A stretch of DNA of 37,609 nucleotides, taken from NCBI GenBank assembly GCA_947305065.1, contig CAMZCT010000017.1:1-37609 (forward strand). Reading direction: 5' to 3'. Position 1 is the stretch's first letter. Every line of letters begins with the position of its first letter. The notes beneath the pieces are model-generated. The model ran no database searches. It saw only the letters and a list, made by a program, of their open reading frames with translations, and was not told the DNA's origin. Of this stretch, positions 7,434 to 14,387 are shown one piece after another. The translations under genes and the position numbers were made by a program. This DNA comes from an uncultured Mycoplasmatota bacterium (GTDB taxonomy: Bacteria; Bacillota_I; Bacilli_A; RF39; UBA660).

Positions 7434-9779
7434 ATGTTGGATAATTTAAAATCAATAAAAATAAAAGGAGGCTTTTTTGAAACTGAGGCAACAATAGATT
7501 TATTTAACAATGTTAAAGACAGAATTTCCTTTATATACGGACGTAATGGTAGTGGAAAAACTTCAATATCTAATGCTTTCGAATCACTAAAAAATAATAC
7601 AAACGCTGAATTTGAAAACATTATATTACAAGATTTTGATTCAAATGACATTATCCTTCAAGATGATGAGAAAAATAGAATTTATGTATTTAGTGAGAAA
7701 TTTATAGATGAAAAAGTAAAGTTTTCCAACGATGGGATGAATACAATTGTTATGTTTGGAGAGCAAATAGAAATAGAAGAAGAATTAGAAAGTAAAAAGA
7801 AAGAACTTGAAGATTTAAAGAAAAAATATGAGGAAGCAAAAAAAAGTGATGATGAATATAATGATGAAAAGAATAATAAATCACCATTTTATTATAAAAA
7901 CTTAATAATTAACAATTTAAAGTCTGATACGGGTTGGGCTGCAAGAGAACAAAAATTAAAGCAATCTACTAGGAAAAGTTCTGTAAGCGAATCAACTGTT
8001 GAAGCAATCATTATGACTCCCTATAAAAGGGATGTCAAAGATGATATTAAGAAATTAGATGATTTTACACAATTTTTAATTACTGCACAATCGAATAGCA
8101 TGAAATATCCATTACTTTCTTTTGATTATTCTTTAAAAGATAATTATAATAAGAATTTAAAACAATTATTAAATAAAAAAATAGAGAAGCCAGAATTAAC
8201 AGATAGAGAGAAATTAATTTTTGATTTAATGAGAAAAGGTAATCAATCCAATGTAGAATCAGCACAAGAATATTTTGAATCAGATGTTGATTATTGTCCT
8301 TATTGCTTTCAAAATATTAGTTCAGATTACAGAGAAAAACTGCTTAATGAGTTTAAAACAGTTTTAAACGATAATGTATCTTCTCATATTAAAGAAATAG
8401 AAGAATATATTTTACCTTTAGTTGATTTAGATCTTTATCCTTATTTAAATCTTAATAATAAATTATGTAATGAAATTAATAATACAGTCGTTACAATTAA
8501 TAAACATATTGAAAATATAAATAATTTAATTAGTGAGAAAAAAAATAATATATATGTTCCAATTTCAGACGCAAATATAAAGATAGAACAGTTATTAAAT
8601 AAATTGACAGAGTTTGTAAATCAATTATCTAAAGAAATATTAGACTTTAATAATAAAGTAGATAATAAGAAAAAAACTGAGCTTGAATGCCAAGAATTAA
8701 ATAAAATAATATCTAGAAATGAAATTGATTCATTATTAAAATCATATAATGATGCGTTAAAGAAAAGAGATACTAATAGCAAATGTATTTCTGAGTTAAT
8801 TAAACAAGAAAATCAAATAAAAAAAATTATAAATGATTTAAATTCAAAAAAATTAAATTTTAATATTGCATTAAATAAAATTAATAAAGATTTGTCATAC
8901 ATTTTTTTCTCAAAGGATAGGCTTAGTGTTAGATACGAGGATGATAAATATGTCGTTTTATCTTATGGTAATAAGGTAGACTTAAATAAACTATCAATCG
9001 GAGAAAGAAATGCAATTGCATTGTGTTATTTCTTTGCACAAGTATTGGAAAACACTTCAGAAACAAACGAATATTCAAATGACTTTTTCCTATTAATTGA
9101 TGATCCTATATCAAGTTTTGATTTTGAAAACAAAGTAGGTGTTTATTCTTTTATAAGATCAAAATTATCTAAAATTCTTTCTAATAATATAAATAATAAA
9201 TTAATAGTTTTTACACATGAGATTGAAGCGATGAATCATTTTCAAAAATATGCTAACGAGTTTAAAGATTTTTCTTTTACTTATTTAACATTGTACAATA
9301 AACAAACAAAAAAATTGGATAAGTTCGATAAAAATGGTTATACACAAGCATTTATTTCTACATATAATTATGTTATGAATCCTACCGATGAAGAAGATTT
9401 AATTATTGGTAATTCTATGAGAAAAGTAATCGAAGCATTTTCAACTTTTCAGTGCAAACAGGATATAGAAAGCTTTATGAGAGATGAAGATATATTATCA
9501 ATAATTCCTGATAACTTAAAATCATATTTTGAAAATTTTATGTATAGATTAGTTTTAAATGGAGAAAGTCATTTTGCAGAACAGTCAATTTCTTATCCAG
9601 AAGGTAATTTCTATGAATTGATATCAAGAAATGAAAAGCAAATAACTGCTAAAAATTTAATTAGTTTTTTATATATTATTAATCCAGTTCATGTAAAAAA
9701 ACAGTTAGGTGGAAATAAGACTTATATTTCCAATGTCGAGTCTTGGGTAGAAGAATTAAAAGCAACTAATAGTAATTAA
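7434..9779 (+). CDS. AAA_13 ATPase, PrrC/RloC-like anticodon nuclease candidate
   Basis: 781 aa ABC/SMC-like ATPase. Walker A is GRNGSGKT (36-43), the ABC signature is LSIGER (520-525), Walker B is LLIDDP (553-558) and a switch histidine is in FTHEIEA (His595). Between the halves are long charged coiled coils (about 112-150 and 300-485) with CPYC at 288-291, like the zinc hook of RloC. The C-terminal domain has RKVIE (Arg663, Glu667) and, 46 residues later, LNGESH (His713): the same R-x3-E...H order as the tRNA anticodon-nuclease triad of PrrC and RloC. In known systems these nucleases cleave tRNA when phage disables the partner restriction enzyme; the divergent restriction-modification gene fits. 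ATPase family is certain, nuclease activity is inferred. Confidence 0.82.
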   Translation: MLDNLKSIKIKGGFFETEATIDLFNNVKDRISFIYGRNGSGKTSISNAFESLKNNTNAEFENIILQDFDSNDIILQDDEKNRIYVFSEKFIDEKVKFSNDGMNTIVMFGEQIEIEEELESKKKELEDLKKKYEEAKKSDDEYNDEKNNKSPFYYKNLIINNLKSDTGWAAREQKLKQSTRKSSVSESTVEAIIMTPYKRDVKDDIKKLDDFTQFLITAQSNSMKYPLLSFDYSLKDNYNKNLKQLLNKKIEKPELTDREKLIFDLMRKGNQSNVESAQEYFESDVDYCPYCFQNISSDYREKLLNEFKTVLNDNVSSHIKEIEEYILPLVDLDLYPYLNLNNKLCNEINNTVVTINKHIENINNLISEKKNNIYVPISDANIKIEQLLNKLTEFVNQLSKEILDFNNKVDNKKKTELECQELNKIISRNEIDSLLKSYNDALKKRDTNSKCISELIKQENQIKKIINDLNSKKLNFNIALNKINKDLSYIFFSKDRLSVRYEDDKYVVLSYGNKVDLNKLSIGERNAIALCYFFAQVLENTSETNEYSNDFFLLIDDPISSFDFENKVGVYSFIRSKLSKILSNNINNKLIVFTHEIEAMNHFQKYANEFKDFSFTYLTLYNKQTKKLDKFDKNGYTQAFISTYNYVMNPTDEEDLIIGNSMRKVIEAFSTFQCKQDIESFMRDEDILSIIPDNLKSYFENFMYRLVLNGESHFAEQSISYPEGNFYELISRNEKQITAKNLISFLYIINPVHVKKQLGGNKTYISNVESWVEELKATNSN

Positions 9780-9820
9780 TTCTTTTACAAAAAAGAATAC
9801 TATGATATACTGAATTTACC

Positions 9821-9840
9821 AGTGGAACTTATCCACTTTA
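9821..9840 (+). terminator. Weak terminator after the ATPase gene
   Basis: AGTGGA (9821-9826) pairs with TCCACT (9832-9837), followed by TTTAAATTT. A second AT-rich hairpin ATTCTTTT/AAAAGAAT (9779-9798) has no T tract. Confidence 0.4.
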
Positions 9841-9852
9841 AATTTAGGAAAT

Positions 9853-9881
9853 GAGTTGTATAATCAAGTCAGCTCGCTGCC
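9853..9881 (+). repeat. Cassette junction site R1 (left, divergent)
   Basis: First of six 29-nt junction sites. It keeps only the outer positions of the inner sites: AGTT at positions 2-5 and CTGCC at the end. The interior differs and contains CAGC-TC-GCTG. The sequence after it, CATTTAGAAATC, matches the downstream flank of R2 and R4 closely. It sits at the left end of the array, like a primary attachment site. Confidence 0.55.
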
Positions 9882-9892
9882 ATTTAGAAATC

Positions 9893-9939
9893 AAAGTAGC
9901 TTAGCTACTTTTTTTCATGGTATAATATTTTTAGGTGAT
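9893..9939 (+). promoter_or_regulatory. Terminator-promoter block, cassette 1
   Basis: AAAGTAGC-TTA-GCTACTTT plus T tract (9893-9915) is an intrinsic terminator. Only 2 nt further is an extended -10, TGGTATAAT (9918-9926), then AGGTGAT as ribosome site. The terminator insulates the gene before it and the promoter fires the cassette gene, with a leader of about 15 nt. The same block occurs at 10513 and 12030. Confidence 0.7.
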
Positions 9940-9943
9940 TGAA

Positions 9944-10471
9944 ATGAATTTGGATAGATTAATAATTAGAGATGCAACAATTAAAGACGTTCCTGAGGTA
10001 GCAAAGTTGCATGTTGATAGTTGGAATAAAACATATAACGGAATAATTGCACAAGATCATCTTGATAATATGAGAAATAATATTGATAAAAGAATTAAAA
10101 GAATGGAAGATGAATTTAATTTAAGAAAAATGATAGTTGCAACTATCGATAATGAAATAGTAGCTTTTTCAGAATATACTTTAACTAATCAATTTTCAAA
10201 AGACTTAGATATAGATTGTGAATTATGTGGATTATATGTTAAAAATCAATATGTTGGAACTGGTATAGGCTCAAAGCTATTTAATTATGTTGTGAGTGAA
10301 TTTATACAAAATGATAAAAGTAAAATGGGACTATGGTGTGTAAAAGAAAATACTAATGCAATTAACTTTTATAAATCAAAAGGCGGTATTCAAGTTACTG
10401 AAAAGAGATTTGAATTAGCAGGAAAAGAATATAATGAAATAGCTTTTGTCTATGATTTAACTGTCAAATAA
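9944..10471 (+). CDS. GNAT N-acetyltransferase (cassette 1)
   Basis: 175 aa protein that probably transfers acetyl from acetyl-CoA to a small molecule or protein amine. It opens with LIIRDATIKDVPEVAKLH, typical of GNAT domains, has the CoA-binding motif A in LYVKNQYVGTGIGSKLF (Q-x-x-G-x-G/I-G pattern) and motif B in ENTNAINFYKSKGG. Length is usual for a single GNAT domain. Start chosen at ATG 9944, 6 nt after AGGTG; an in-frame GTG at 9935 overlaps the ribosome site. It is the only gene between junction sites R1 and R2 and has its own promoter. The substrate is unknown; antibiotic acetylation is possible but not shown. Confidence 0.9.
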   Translation: MNLDRLIIRDATIKDVPEVAKLHVDSWNKTYNGIIAQDHLDNMRNNIDKRIKRMEDEFNLRKMIVATIDNEIVAFSEYTLTNQFSKDLDIDCELCGLYVKNQYVGTGIGSKLFNYVVSEFIQNDKSKMGLWCVKENTNAINFYKSKGGIQVTEKRFELAGKEYNEIAFVYDLTVK

Positions 10472-10472
10472 A

Positions 10473-10501
10473 AAGTTTTAAACCCCTATGATTATCGTGC
10501 C
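10473..10501 (+). repeat. Cassette junction site R2
   Basis: 29-nt site AAGTTTTAAACCCC followed by TATGATTATCGTGCC, with downstream flank ATTAAGTAATC. Almost identical to R3, R4 and R5, in the same orientation. It lies immediately after the stop codon of the acetyltransferase gene. Confidence 0.85.
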
Positions 10502-10512
10502 ATTAAGTAATC

Positions 10513-10559
10513 AAAGTAGCTTAGCTACTTTTTTTCGTGGTATAATATTTTTAGGTGAT
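10513..10559 (+). promoter_or_regulatory. Terminator-promoter block, cassette 2
   Basis: Near-identical copy of the block at 9893, exactly 620 bp downstream: terminator hairpin (10513-10531), extended -10 TGGTATAAT (10538-10546) and the AGGTGATT ribosome site. Confidence 0.7.
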
Positions 10560-10564
10560 TAATA

Positions 10565-11302
10565 TTGAGCTTTGAGACAGATATAAATAAAGTATTAAAA
10601 ATGAAATTAGAAACAATTGAAGAATTAAAACAGGAATTAAAAGAGAAAGAAACTATACTAGAAACTATAACTGATAGTGATGTTATTGCATCTATGAAAA
10701 TATCAATTGATAGATTAAAATACTCTATTAGAGATGAATATAATAGTATTGAGTTTTATAGAACTCCAATACCTGAAGATGTTGATTATAGAATAAATTA
10801 TTTAACTAGTAAATCTTTTATAAAGAATCTAAGTGACTCTTTTCCTGAAAATTTACCATTAAGGTTTCACGGTTCACCAATACACAGGTCTAAACAAATT
10901 ATAGAATCAGGGTTTATATCTTCTTCAGTTGATAGATTAGGATTTGAAACTTCAACAAATAATCTATCAAACCAAATATCTTGTTATGATAGAAATTTTT
11001 TAAGATCTAGTATAATAAATTATACTGATTTAAATGATATTTATAAACCATTAGGTTGTTTATTTGTGTTAATTGATTCAAATTCATCTGATGTTATTAG
11101 TCAAGGACTATGTTCTATGCCAAATTTTAACTTAAAAGATGATTCTGATAAATTATTTGGAATCATTACCTCACCAGAAAGTGTCCCTATAGTAAAAGAT
11201 TGGTGTAATCAACATGGAATAGATAGCAACAAAGTTTTTGATTATAATGAATTCATTGAACACATGAAACAAAGCAAAAAAGTAGAAATGACAATAGGAT
11301 AA
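10565..11302 (+). CDS. Unknown protein, possible ADP-ribosyltransferase-like fold (cassette 2)
   Basis: 245 aa. The first 60 residues form a charged coiled coil (ETIEELKQELKEKET). The C-terminal domain begins LRFHGSPIHRSKQIIESGFISSSVDRLG (with a break here only for description) and contains GCLFVLI and LFGIITSPESV. A first-strand H-G-[ST] followed by an I-x-x-x-G-[FI]-x-x-S helix-turn pattern recalls ADP-ribosyltransferase and RNA phosphotransferase folds, but I see no firm catalytic glutamate, so this is a weak inference. The start is TTG at 10565, 7 nt after AGGTG. It is the sole gene between R2 and R3 with its own promoter. Could be a toxin, a stress protein or an uncharacterised enzyme. 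Confidence 0.7.
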   Translation: MSFETDINKVLKMKLETIEELKQELKEKETILETITDSDVIASMKISIDRLKYSIRDEYNSIEFYRTPIPEDVDYRINYLTSKSFIKNLSDSFPENLPLRFHGSPIHRSKQIIESGFISSSVDRLGFETSTNNLSNQISCYDRNFLRSSIINYTDLNDIYKPLGCLFVLIDSNSSDVISQGLCSMPNFNLKDDSDKLFGIITSPESVPIVKDWCNQHGIDSNKVFDYNEFIEHMKQSKKVEMTIG

Positions 11303-11331
11303 AAGTTTGAAACCCCTATGATTATCGTGCC
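11303..11331 (+). repeat. Cassette junction site R3
   Basis: 29-nt site AAGTTTGAAACCCC then TATGATTATCGTGCC, one base different from R2. It begins at the stop codon of cassette 2. Downstream flank ATTAAGAATATT belongs to the second flank type, shared with R5 and R6. Confidence 0.85.
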
Positions 11332-11344
11332 ATTAAGAATATTA

Positions 11345-11372
11345 AAACACTAACTTAATCGTTAGTGTTTTT
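11345..11372. terminator. Bidirectional terminator at head of cassette 3
   Basis: AAACACTAAC pairs with GTTAGTGTTT around a 6-nt loop, with T-rich tails on both strands. It ends the minus-strand phosphoesterase gene and can stop read-through from cassette 2. Confidence 0.75.
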
Positions 11373-11916
11373 GTTTTAATTTAATTTCTTTTATTACCCT
11401 ATAAGTTCCAACTTTTCCTATTTCAGATAAACCTATACATACTCTGTCTATTTCAATATTAAATGGGCATTTCATTTTTCCCTTTAAATCGTTATATAAT
11501 GAAACGATTTTTTTGTTTTCACCCAATTCTTGAAATAAAGTTGAATGAAATTGAAACTTTTCTCCATCTAAACCAGATAAAGGAATATTAAATTTGCTAT
11601 TAAGTTCTTTGTTTAAATAATTATGCATTTCTCTTAATTGATTGGTTTCTAACATATCTAACCAAATTACTTTGTTAGATAACATTGTAATATTTTGAAC
11701 AATTAAAGATGTTTTTTCCTCATTATCATATAGATCAGAAATGAATTCTATTATTTTTTTATAATCATTACTGAAGAATGATGTTTTAAGTGATATGTGC
11801 TGAGGTAAAGTAAAAGATTGTTCATTAACTAAATATTTCTTGTTTATATTCCTACAAACATCTCTAATCTTTTTTTCACAATTCTCATTTAATAGTAAGC
11901 CTATCCAAATATACAT
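11362..11916 (-). CDS. 2H phosphoesterase / 2'-5' RNA ligase-like (cassette 3)
   Basis: 184 aa protein with the two H-x-[ST]-x motifs that define the 2H superfamily: HISL in LPQHISLKTSF near residue 40 and HSTL in FQFHSTLFQEL near residue 125. Such enzymes act on cyclic phosphates or 2'-5' linkages in RNA and nucleotides, including in phage defence and counter-defence. Start chosen at ATG 11916 (protein MYIWIGL...), because the family starts with this first strand, a TATAAT lies 25 nt upstream (11946-11941) and a GGATGTGAT ribosome site follows; the frame is open 22 codons further. It runs opposite to the other array genes but still fills one cassette, R3 to R4. Confidence 0.8.
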   Translation of the reverse strand: MYIWIGLLLNENCEKKIRDVCRNINKKYLVNEQSFTLPQHISLKTSFFSNDYKKIIEFISDLYDNEEKTSLIVQNITMLSNKVIWLDMLETNQLREMHNYLNKELNSKFNIPLSGLDGEKFQFHSTLFQELGENKKIVSLYNDLKGKMKCPFNIEIDRVCIGLSEIGKVGTYRVIKEIKLKQKH

Positions 11917-11988
11917 GATTATCACATCCAATAAAACTATATTATAGATTTTGTTGATTATCTCATGCATTTTATGTACCATATTAAA

Positions 11989-12017
11989 AAGTTTTTAACC
12001 CCTATGATTATCGTGCC
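11989..12017 (+). repeat. Cassette junction site R4
   Basis: 29-nt site AAGTTTTTAACCCC then TATGATTATCGTGCC. It differs from R2 by one base. Downstream flank ATTTAGAAATTC leads into the terminator-promoter block. Confidence 0.85.
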
Positions 12018-12029
12018 ATTTAGAAATTC

Positions 12030-12077
12030 AAAGTAGCCTAGCTACTTTTTTTTCGTGGTATACTGTTTATAGGGTGA
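12030..12077 (+). promoter_or_regulatory. Terminator-promoter block, cassette 4
   Basis: Third copy of the block: hairpin AAAGTAGC-CTA-GCTACTTT with T tract (12030-12053), extended -10 TGGTATACT (12056-12064) and AGGGTGAT ribosome site. Confidence 0.7.
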
Positions 12078-12083
12078 TTGTAA

Positions 12084-12632
12084 ATGGCTGATATTAAAAT
12101 AACAAAGGAACAAATTGCAAGAGAAAATATAGATTTTTTTGATTTACATGGTATTAACTTGAATGGTAAACAAGTTTTAGATGTTGGTTTTGGATTAGGA
12201 TACAATTCTAAGGCAATGAGTGATAGAGGAGCATCTGTTTATGGTGTTGAACCTAGAGAAGAAGATTTTAAATATGCTATTTCAAATGGATTAATAGATA
12301 AAAATCAAGCTTTTAACTGTTTATTGCAAGATATTCCTGAAGACTTATTGGGTTCTTTTGATATCGTAACAGTATTTTTATATAATATTTCATTTCTAGA
12401 AAGAGAAGAGTTTTCTAATATGTTAGCTAAAGCAGTTAAAACAGATGGCCTTGTAATTATTGGTATGCATGAAAGTATATATATTTATGGAGACGAAGAT
12501 ATTGAACCGGTTTCTTCTTCTATATATAAATGTTTTAATAGTGTTCGCTTAATAGAAGATAAAAAAGGTAATATTGGAAATTATTGGTATATAGTGGCTA
12601 ATGATCCTCTAATTTTGGTAAAAGGCAAATAA
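12084..12632 (+). CDS. Class I SAM-dependent methyltransferase (cassette 4)
   Basis: 182 aa. Contains the SAM-binding motif VLDVGFGLGYNS (about 31-42), an acidic residue after the second strand in VYGVEPRE, and FDIVTVFLYNIS as motif IV region. This is a stand-alone Rossmann methyltransferase of the small-molecule or general type; the substrate cannot be read from the sequence. The ATG at 12084 follows AGGGTGAT with normal spacing. It is the only gene between R4 and R5 and has its own extended -10 promoter. Methyltransferases are common cargo of gene-cassette arrays. Confidence 0.87.
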   Translation: MADIKITKEQIARENIDFFDLHGINLNGKQVLDVGFGLGYNSKAMSDRGASVYGVEPREEDFKYAISNGLIDKNQAFNCLLQDIPEDLLGSFDIVTVFLYNISFLEREEFSNMLAKAVKTDGLVIIGMHESIYIYGDEDIEPVSSSIYKCFNSVRLIEDKKGNIGNYWYIVANDPLILVKGK

Positions 12633-12647
12633 TACTTTAAATAAATT

Positions 12648-12676
12648 AAGTTTCAAACCTCTATGATTATCGTGCC
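12648..12676 (+). repeat. Cassette junction site R5
   Basis: 29-nt site AAGTTTCAAACCTC then TATGATTATCGTGCC, two bases different from R2. Flank AGTAGAATATT belongs to the second type. It begins 15 bp after the methyltransferase stop. Confidence 0.85.
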
Positions 12677-12688
12677 AGTAGAATATTT

Positions 12689-12716
12689 ACTTTAACTTTT
12701 AAAGTTAGAGTTTTTT
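12689..12716 (+). terminator. Terminator at head of cassette 5
   Basis: ACTTTAAC pairs with GTTAGAGT (one wobble) around TTTTAAA, followed by six T. Confidence 0.7.
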
Positions 12717-12733
12717 ATATTGTAGTACAAAGT

Positions 12734-12762
12734 TTGTCAAATTACTTAAAATATGACATAAT
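12734..12762 (+). promoter_or_regulatory. Promoter of the patatin gene
   Basis: TTGTCA (12734-12739), 17-bp spacer, CATAAT (12757-12762). A GAGGAG ribosome site precedes the ATG at 12793. This cassette promoter is unrelated to the block used by cassettes 1, 2 and 4. Confidence 0.55.
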
Positions 12763-12792
12763 AACCACCAAATTTGAGGAGAATATTATAAA

Positions 12793-13563
12793 ATGAAAAA
12801 AACAATTGATATTGATAAATTAAAAGAAGGTGTATTTTTAGCTGCTCGTGGTGGTGGTGTAAGATCTGCTGGTGCAATAGGTGTCTTAAAAGCATTAGAG
12901 GAAAATAATATACCAATTAAGGGAATAAGTGGAGAAAGTGGCAGTTCACTTGTAGCAGCCTTATTTGCATATGGATACAATTCAGATGAAATATTTAATC
13001 TTTTCTTAAAGTATAATGAAGCTATTACAAAAGCTGCTAAAATTTATGGTGGCAGGGGCTCAATAGTTATAGAAGAATTAGTTAATGAAGTAACAAAAAA
13101 CATTCTAATGAAAGATTTGCCGCGTAATTGTTGGATTAATGCATGCCAAGGAAGTTTACTAAAACCAGAATTGTATTTATTTAGTAATATTGATACTCCT
13201 GATGAAACATTAGGCTTTGCATGTAGTGCTTCTGCAGGCTTACCAGTATTTTATGGAAGCACTCATAAATATATAGATGGGAAGAAAATTACTTTGTTTG
13301 ATGGAGGTTGTCTTTATAATCCGTTCATTCCTTCTAATATAGAGTATCCAATAATTTATTCATCATTTCGTAATGGTATAAATTATCAAAAATTTATCCC
13401 ATTCTTGCAAAAGCCGGTTGATGCTGTCAATGCTATTGCAGATGTTATAGTGACTACACCAGTTGGAAAATATGTAGTAACTGGTGATAGTGAAGCTATT
13501 AAAGAAATAGTAGAAGCTGGATATCAACAAACTAGGGAAGTTTTATGCAAGAAATTATTTTAA
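12793..13563 (+). CDS. Patatin-like phospholipase (cassette 5)
   Basis: 256 aa patatin-fold lipid acyl hydrolase. The oxyanion-hole glycines are in ARGGGVRSAGAIGVL (about 18-32), the nucleophile Ser49 is in SGESGSS, close to the G-x-S-G-S form of cytosolic phospholipase A2 rather than the more common bacterial G-x-S-x-G, and the partner Asp170 is in FDGGCLYNP. Thus the Ser-Asp dyad is intact. The N-terminus has no signal peptide, so it acts inside the cell. Some patatin proteins are membrane-attacking effectors of phage defence (CBASS), but no cyclase is adjacent; as a single cassette gene its role is open. Lies between R5 and R6. Confidence 0.88.
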   Translation: MKKTIDIDKLKEGVFLAARGGGVRSAGAIGVLKALEENNIPIKGISGESGSSLVAALFAYGYNSDEIFNLFLKYNEAITKAAKIYGGRGSIVIEELVNEVTKNILMKDLPRNCWINACQGSLLKPELYLFSNIDTPDETLGFACSASAGLPVFYGSTHKYIDGKKITLFDGGCLYNPFIPSNIEYPIIYSSFRNGINYQKFIPFLQKPVDAVNAIADVIVTTPVGKYVVTGDSEAIKEIVEAGYQQTREVLCKKLF

Positions 13564-13592
13564 TTACTTATAACAATTGATTTAAATGCATT

Positions 13593-13621
13593 TAGTTTCA
13601 CAATTGGTAGCTACCGGTGCC
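13593..13621 (+). repeat. Cassette junction site R6 (right, divergent)
   Basis: 29-nt site that keeps TAGTTTCA at the start and GGTGCC at the end, but its interior is different and contains the perfect palindrome GGTAGCTACC (13607-13616). Flank GTATAGAATATT is of the second type. It is the last recognisable site of the array. Confidence 0.6.
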
Positions 13622-13635
13622 GTATAGAATATTAA

Positions 13636-13666
13636 AACTCTAACTATTTAGTTAGAGCTTTTTTTA
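13636..13666. terminator. Bidirectional terminator after R6
   Basis: CTCTAAC (13638-13644) pairs with GTTAGAG (13651-13657), with T-rich tails on both strands. Ends the minus-strand HAD gene. Confidence 0.7.
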
Positions 13667-14289
13667 TTTATCGTTTCGATAATGCTAAGTATATCTGTTG
13701 GATTAAAACAGGCGTTTTCTTCATCAATCAATTCATTATTGTCATAACACGCTGGTATGAATGCACAATTACTATTTAGTGCAAATTCTTTATCTATATT
13801 ACTATCACCTATATATACTATTTCTGATTCAGAACACTTAAGTTCATTACATAAGTATTTCATGCTTTGATTATCTGGTTTGGGTTTAATTATTTTATCC
13901 GATGTTACTACTATTTTAAATAAATCACTAATATCTCTTAATTCATTATCTAGTTCATGATATTCATTAAGTGTTCTTGATGTTATTAATCCTATAACAT
14001 ATTCTTTTTCGTGTAATGTTTTTATCACATCCTTAATACCATCAAAACATTTTGTTTTATATTTGGAGAATGTAATTTCCCATTCTTTCATTATTCTGTT
14101 TATTTCTTTTTCAGATATGCCCAAGGTATTTAAAAACACTTTTGTTGGCAATGTAGTAAAATCTTTTGTTTGTTTTTCAGTCATTTTATATCCAACAACA
14201 TTTTCCATTGCTTCTTGAAAACTTAATAATTCAGGTTTATAACTATCTACCAGCGTTCTATCAACGTCAAATATAATATATTTTATCAA
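13648..14289 (-). CDS. HAD-superfamily phosphatase
   Basis: 213 aa haloacid-dehalogenase-type hydrolase. Motif I is FDVDRTLVDS with the nucleophile Asp and the general acid Asp, motif II is in GLITSR, motif III lysine in KPKPDNQS and motif IV in VYIGDSNIDKEFA. A helical cap lies between motifs I and II, as in phosphoglycolate phosphatase-type members (C1 cap). The start is TTG 14289 with AAAGGAAGTG upstream and TATAAT before that; the first residues MIKYIIFDVD fit the family. It runs opposite to the array direction and ends in the R6 terminator, so it may be a sixth cassette whose far junction has been lost. The substrate is unknown. Confidence 0.88.
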   Translation of the reverse strand: MIKYIIFDVDRTLVDSYKPELLSFQEAMENVVGYKMTEKQTKDFTTLPTKVFLNTLGISEKEINRIMKEWEITFSKYKTKCFDGIKDVIKTLHEKEYVIGLITSRTLNEYHELDNELRDISDLFKIVVTSDKIIKPKPDNQSMKYLCNELKCSESEIVYIGDSNIDKEFALNSNCAFIPACYDNNELIDEENACFNPTDILSIIETINKKSSN

Positions 14290-14387
14290 ATGAATTCACT
14301 TCCTTTGTTTATTATATCATATGTAATATTGTTTTATTAAATAATTTAGTATTTTTTATGATATAATTTTAAAAGGTGAAGGTTATT

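Noticed and set aside
10473..10501. Junction repeat as a tRNA T-arm/acceptor fragment
   Set aside because: GTTTNAAAC and a final GCCA look tRNA-like, but the invariant T-loop C varies among copies and the distance to CCA is too long for an acceptor stem.
12793..13563. Patatin gene as part of a CBASS operon
   Set aside because: No cyclic-nucleotide synthase or accessory genes adjoin it; it is isolated between two junction sites.
9853..13621. CRISPR array
   Set aside because: Six direct repeats exist, but spacing is 620-945 bp with full genes between them and there are no cas genes.
9853..13621. Classical integron with attC sites
   Set aside because: No tyrosine integrase gene with the integron patch beside it and no GTTRRRY/RYYYAAC boxes in the repeats; only the general layout is similar.
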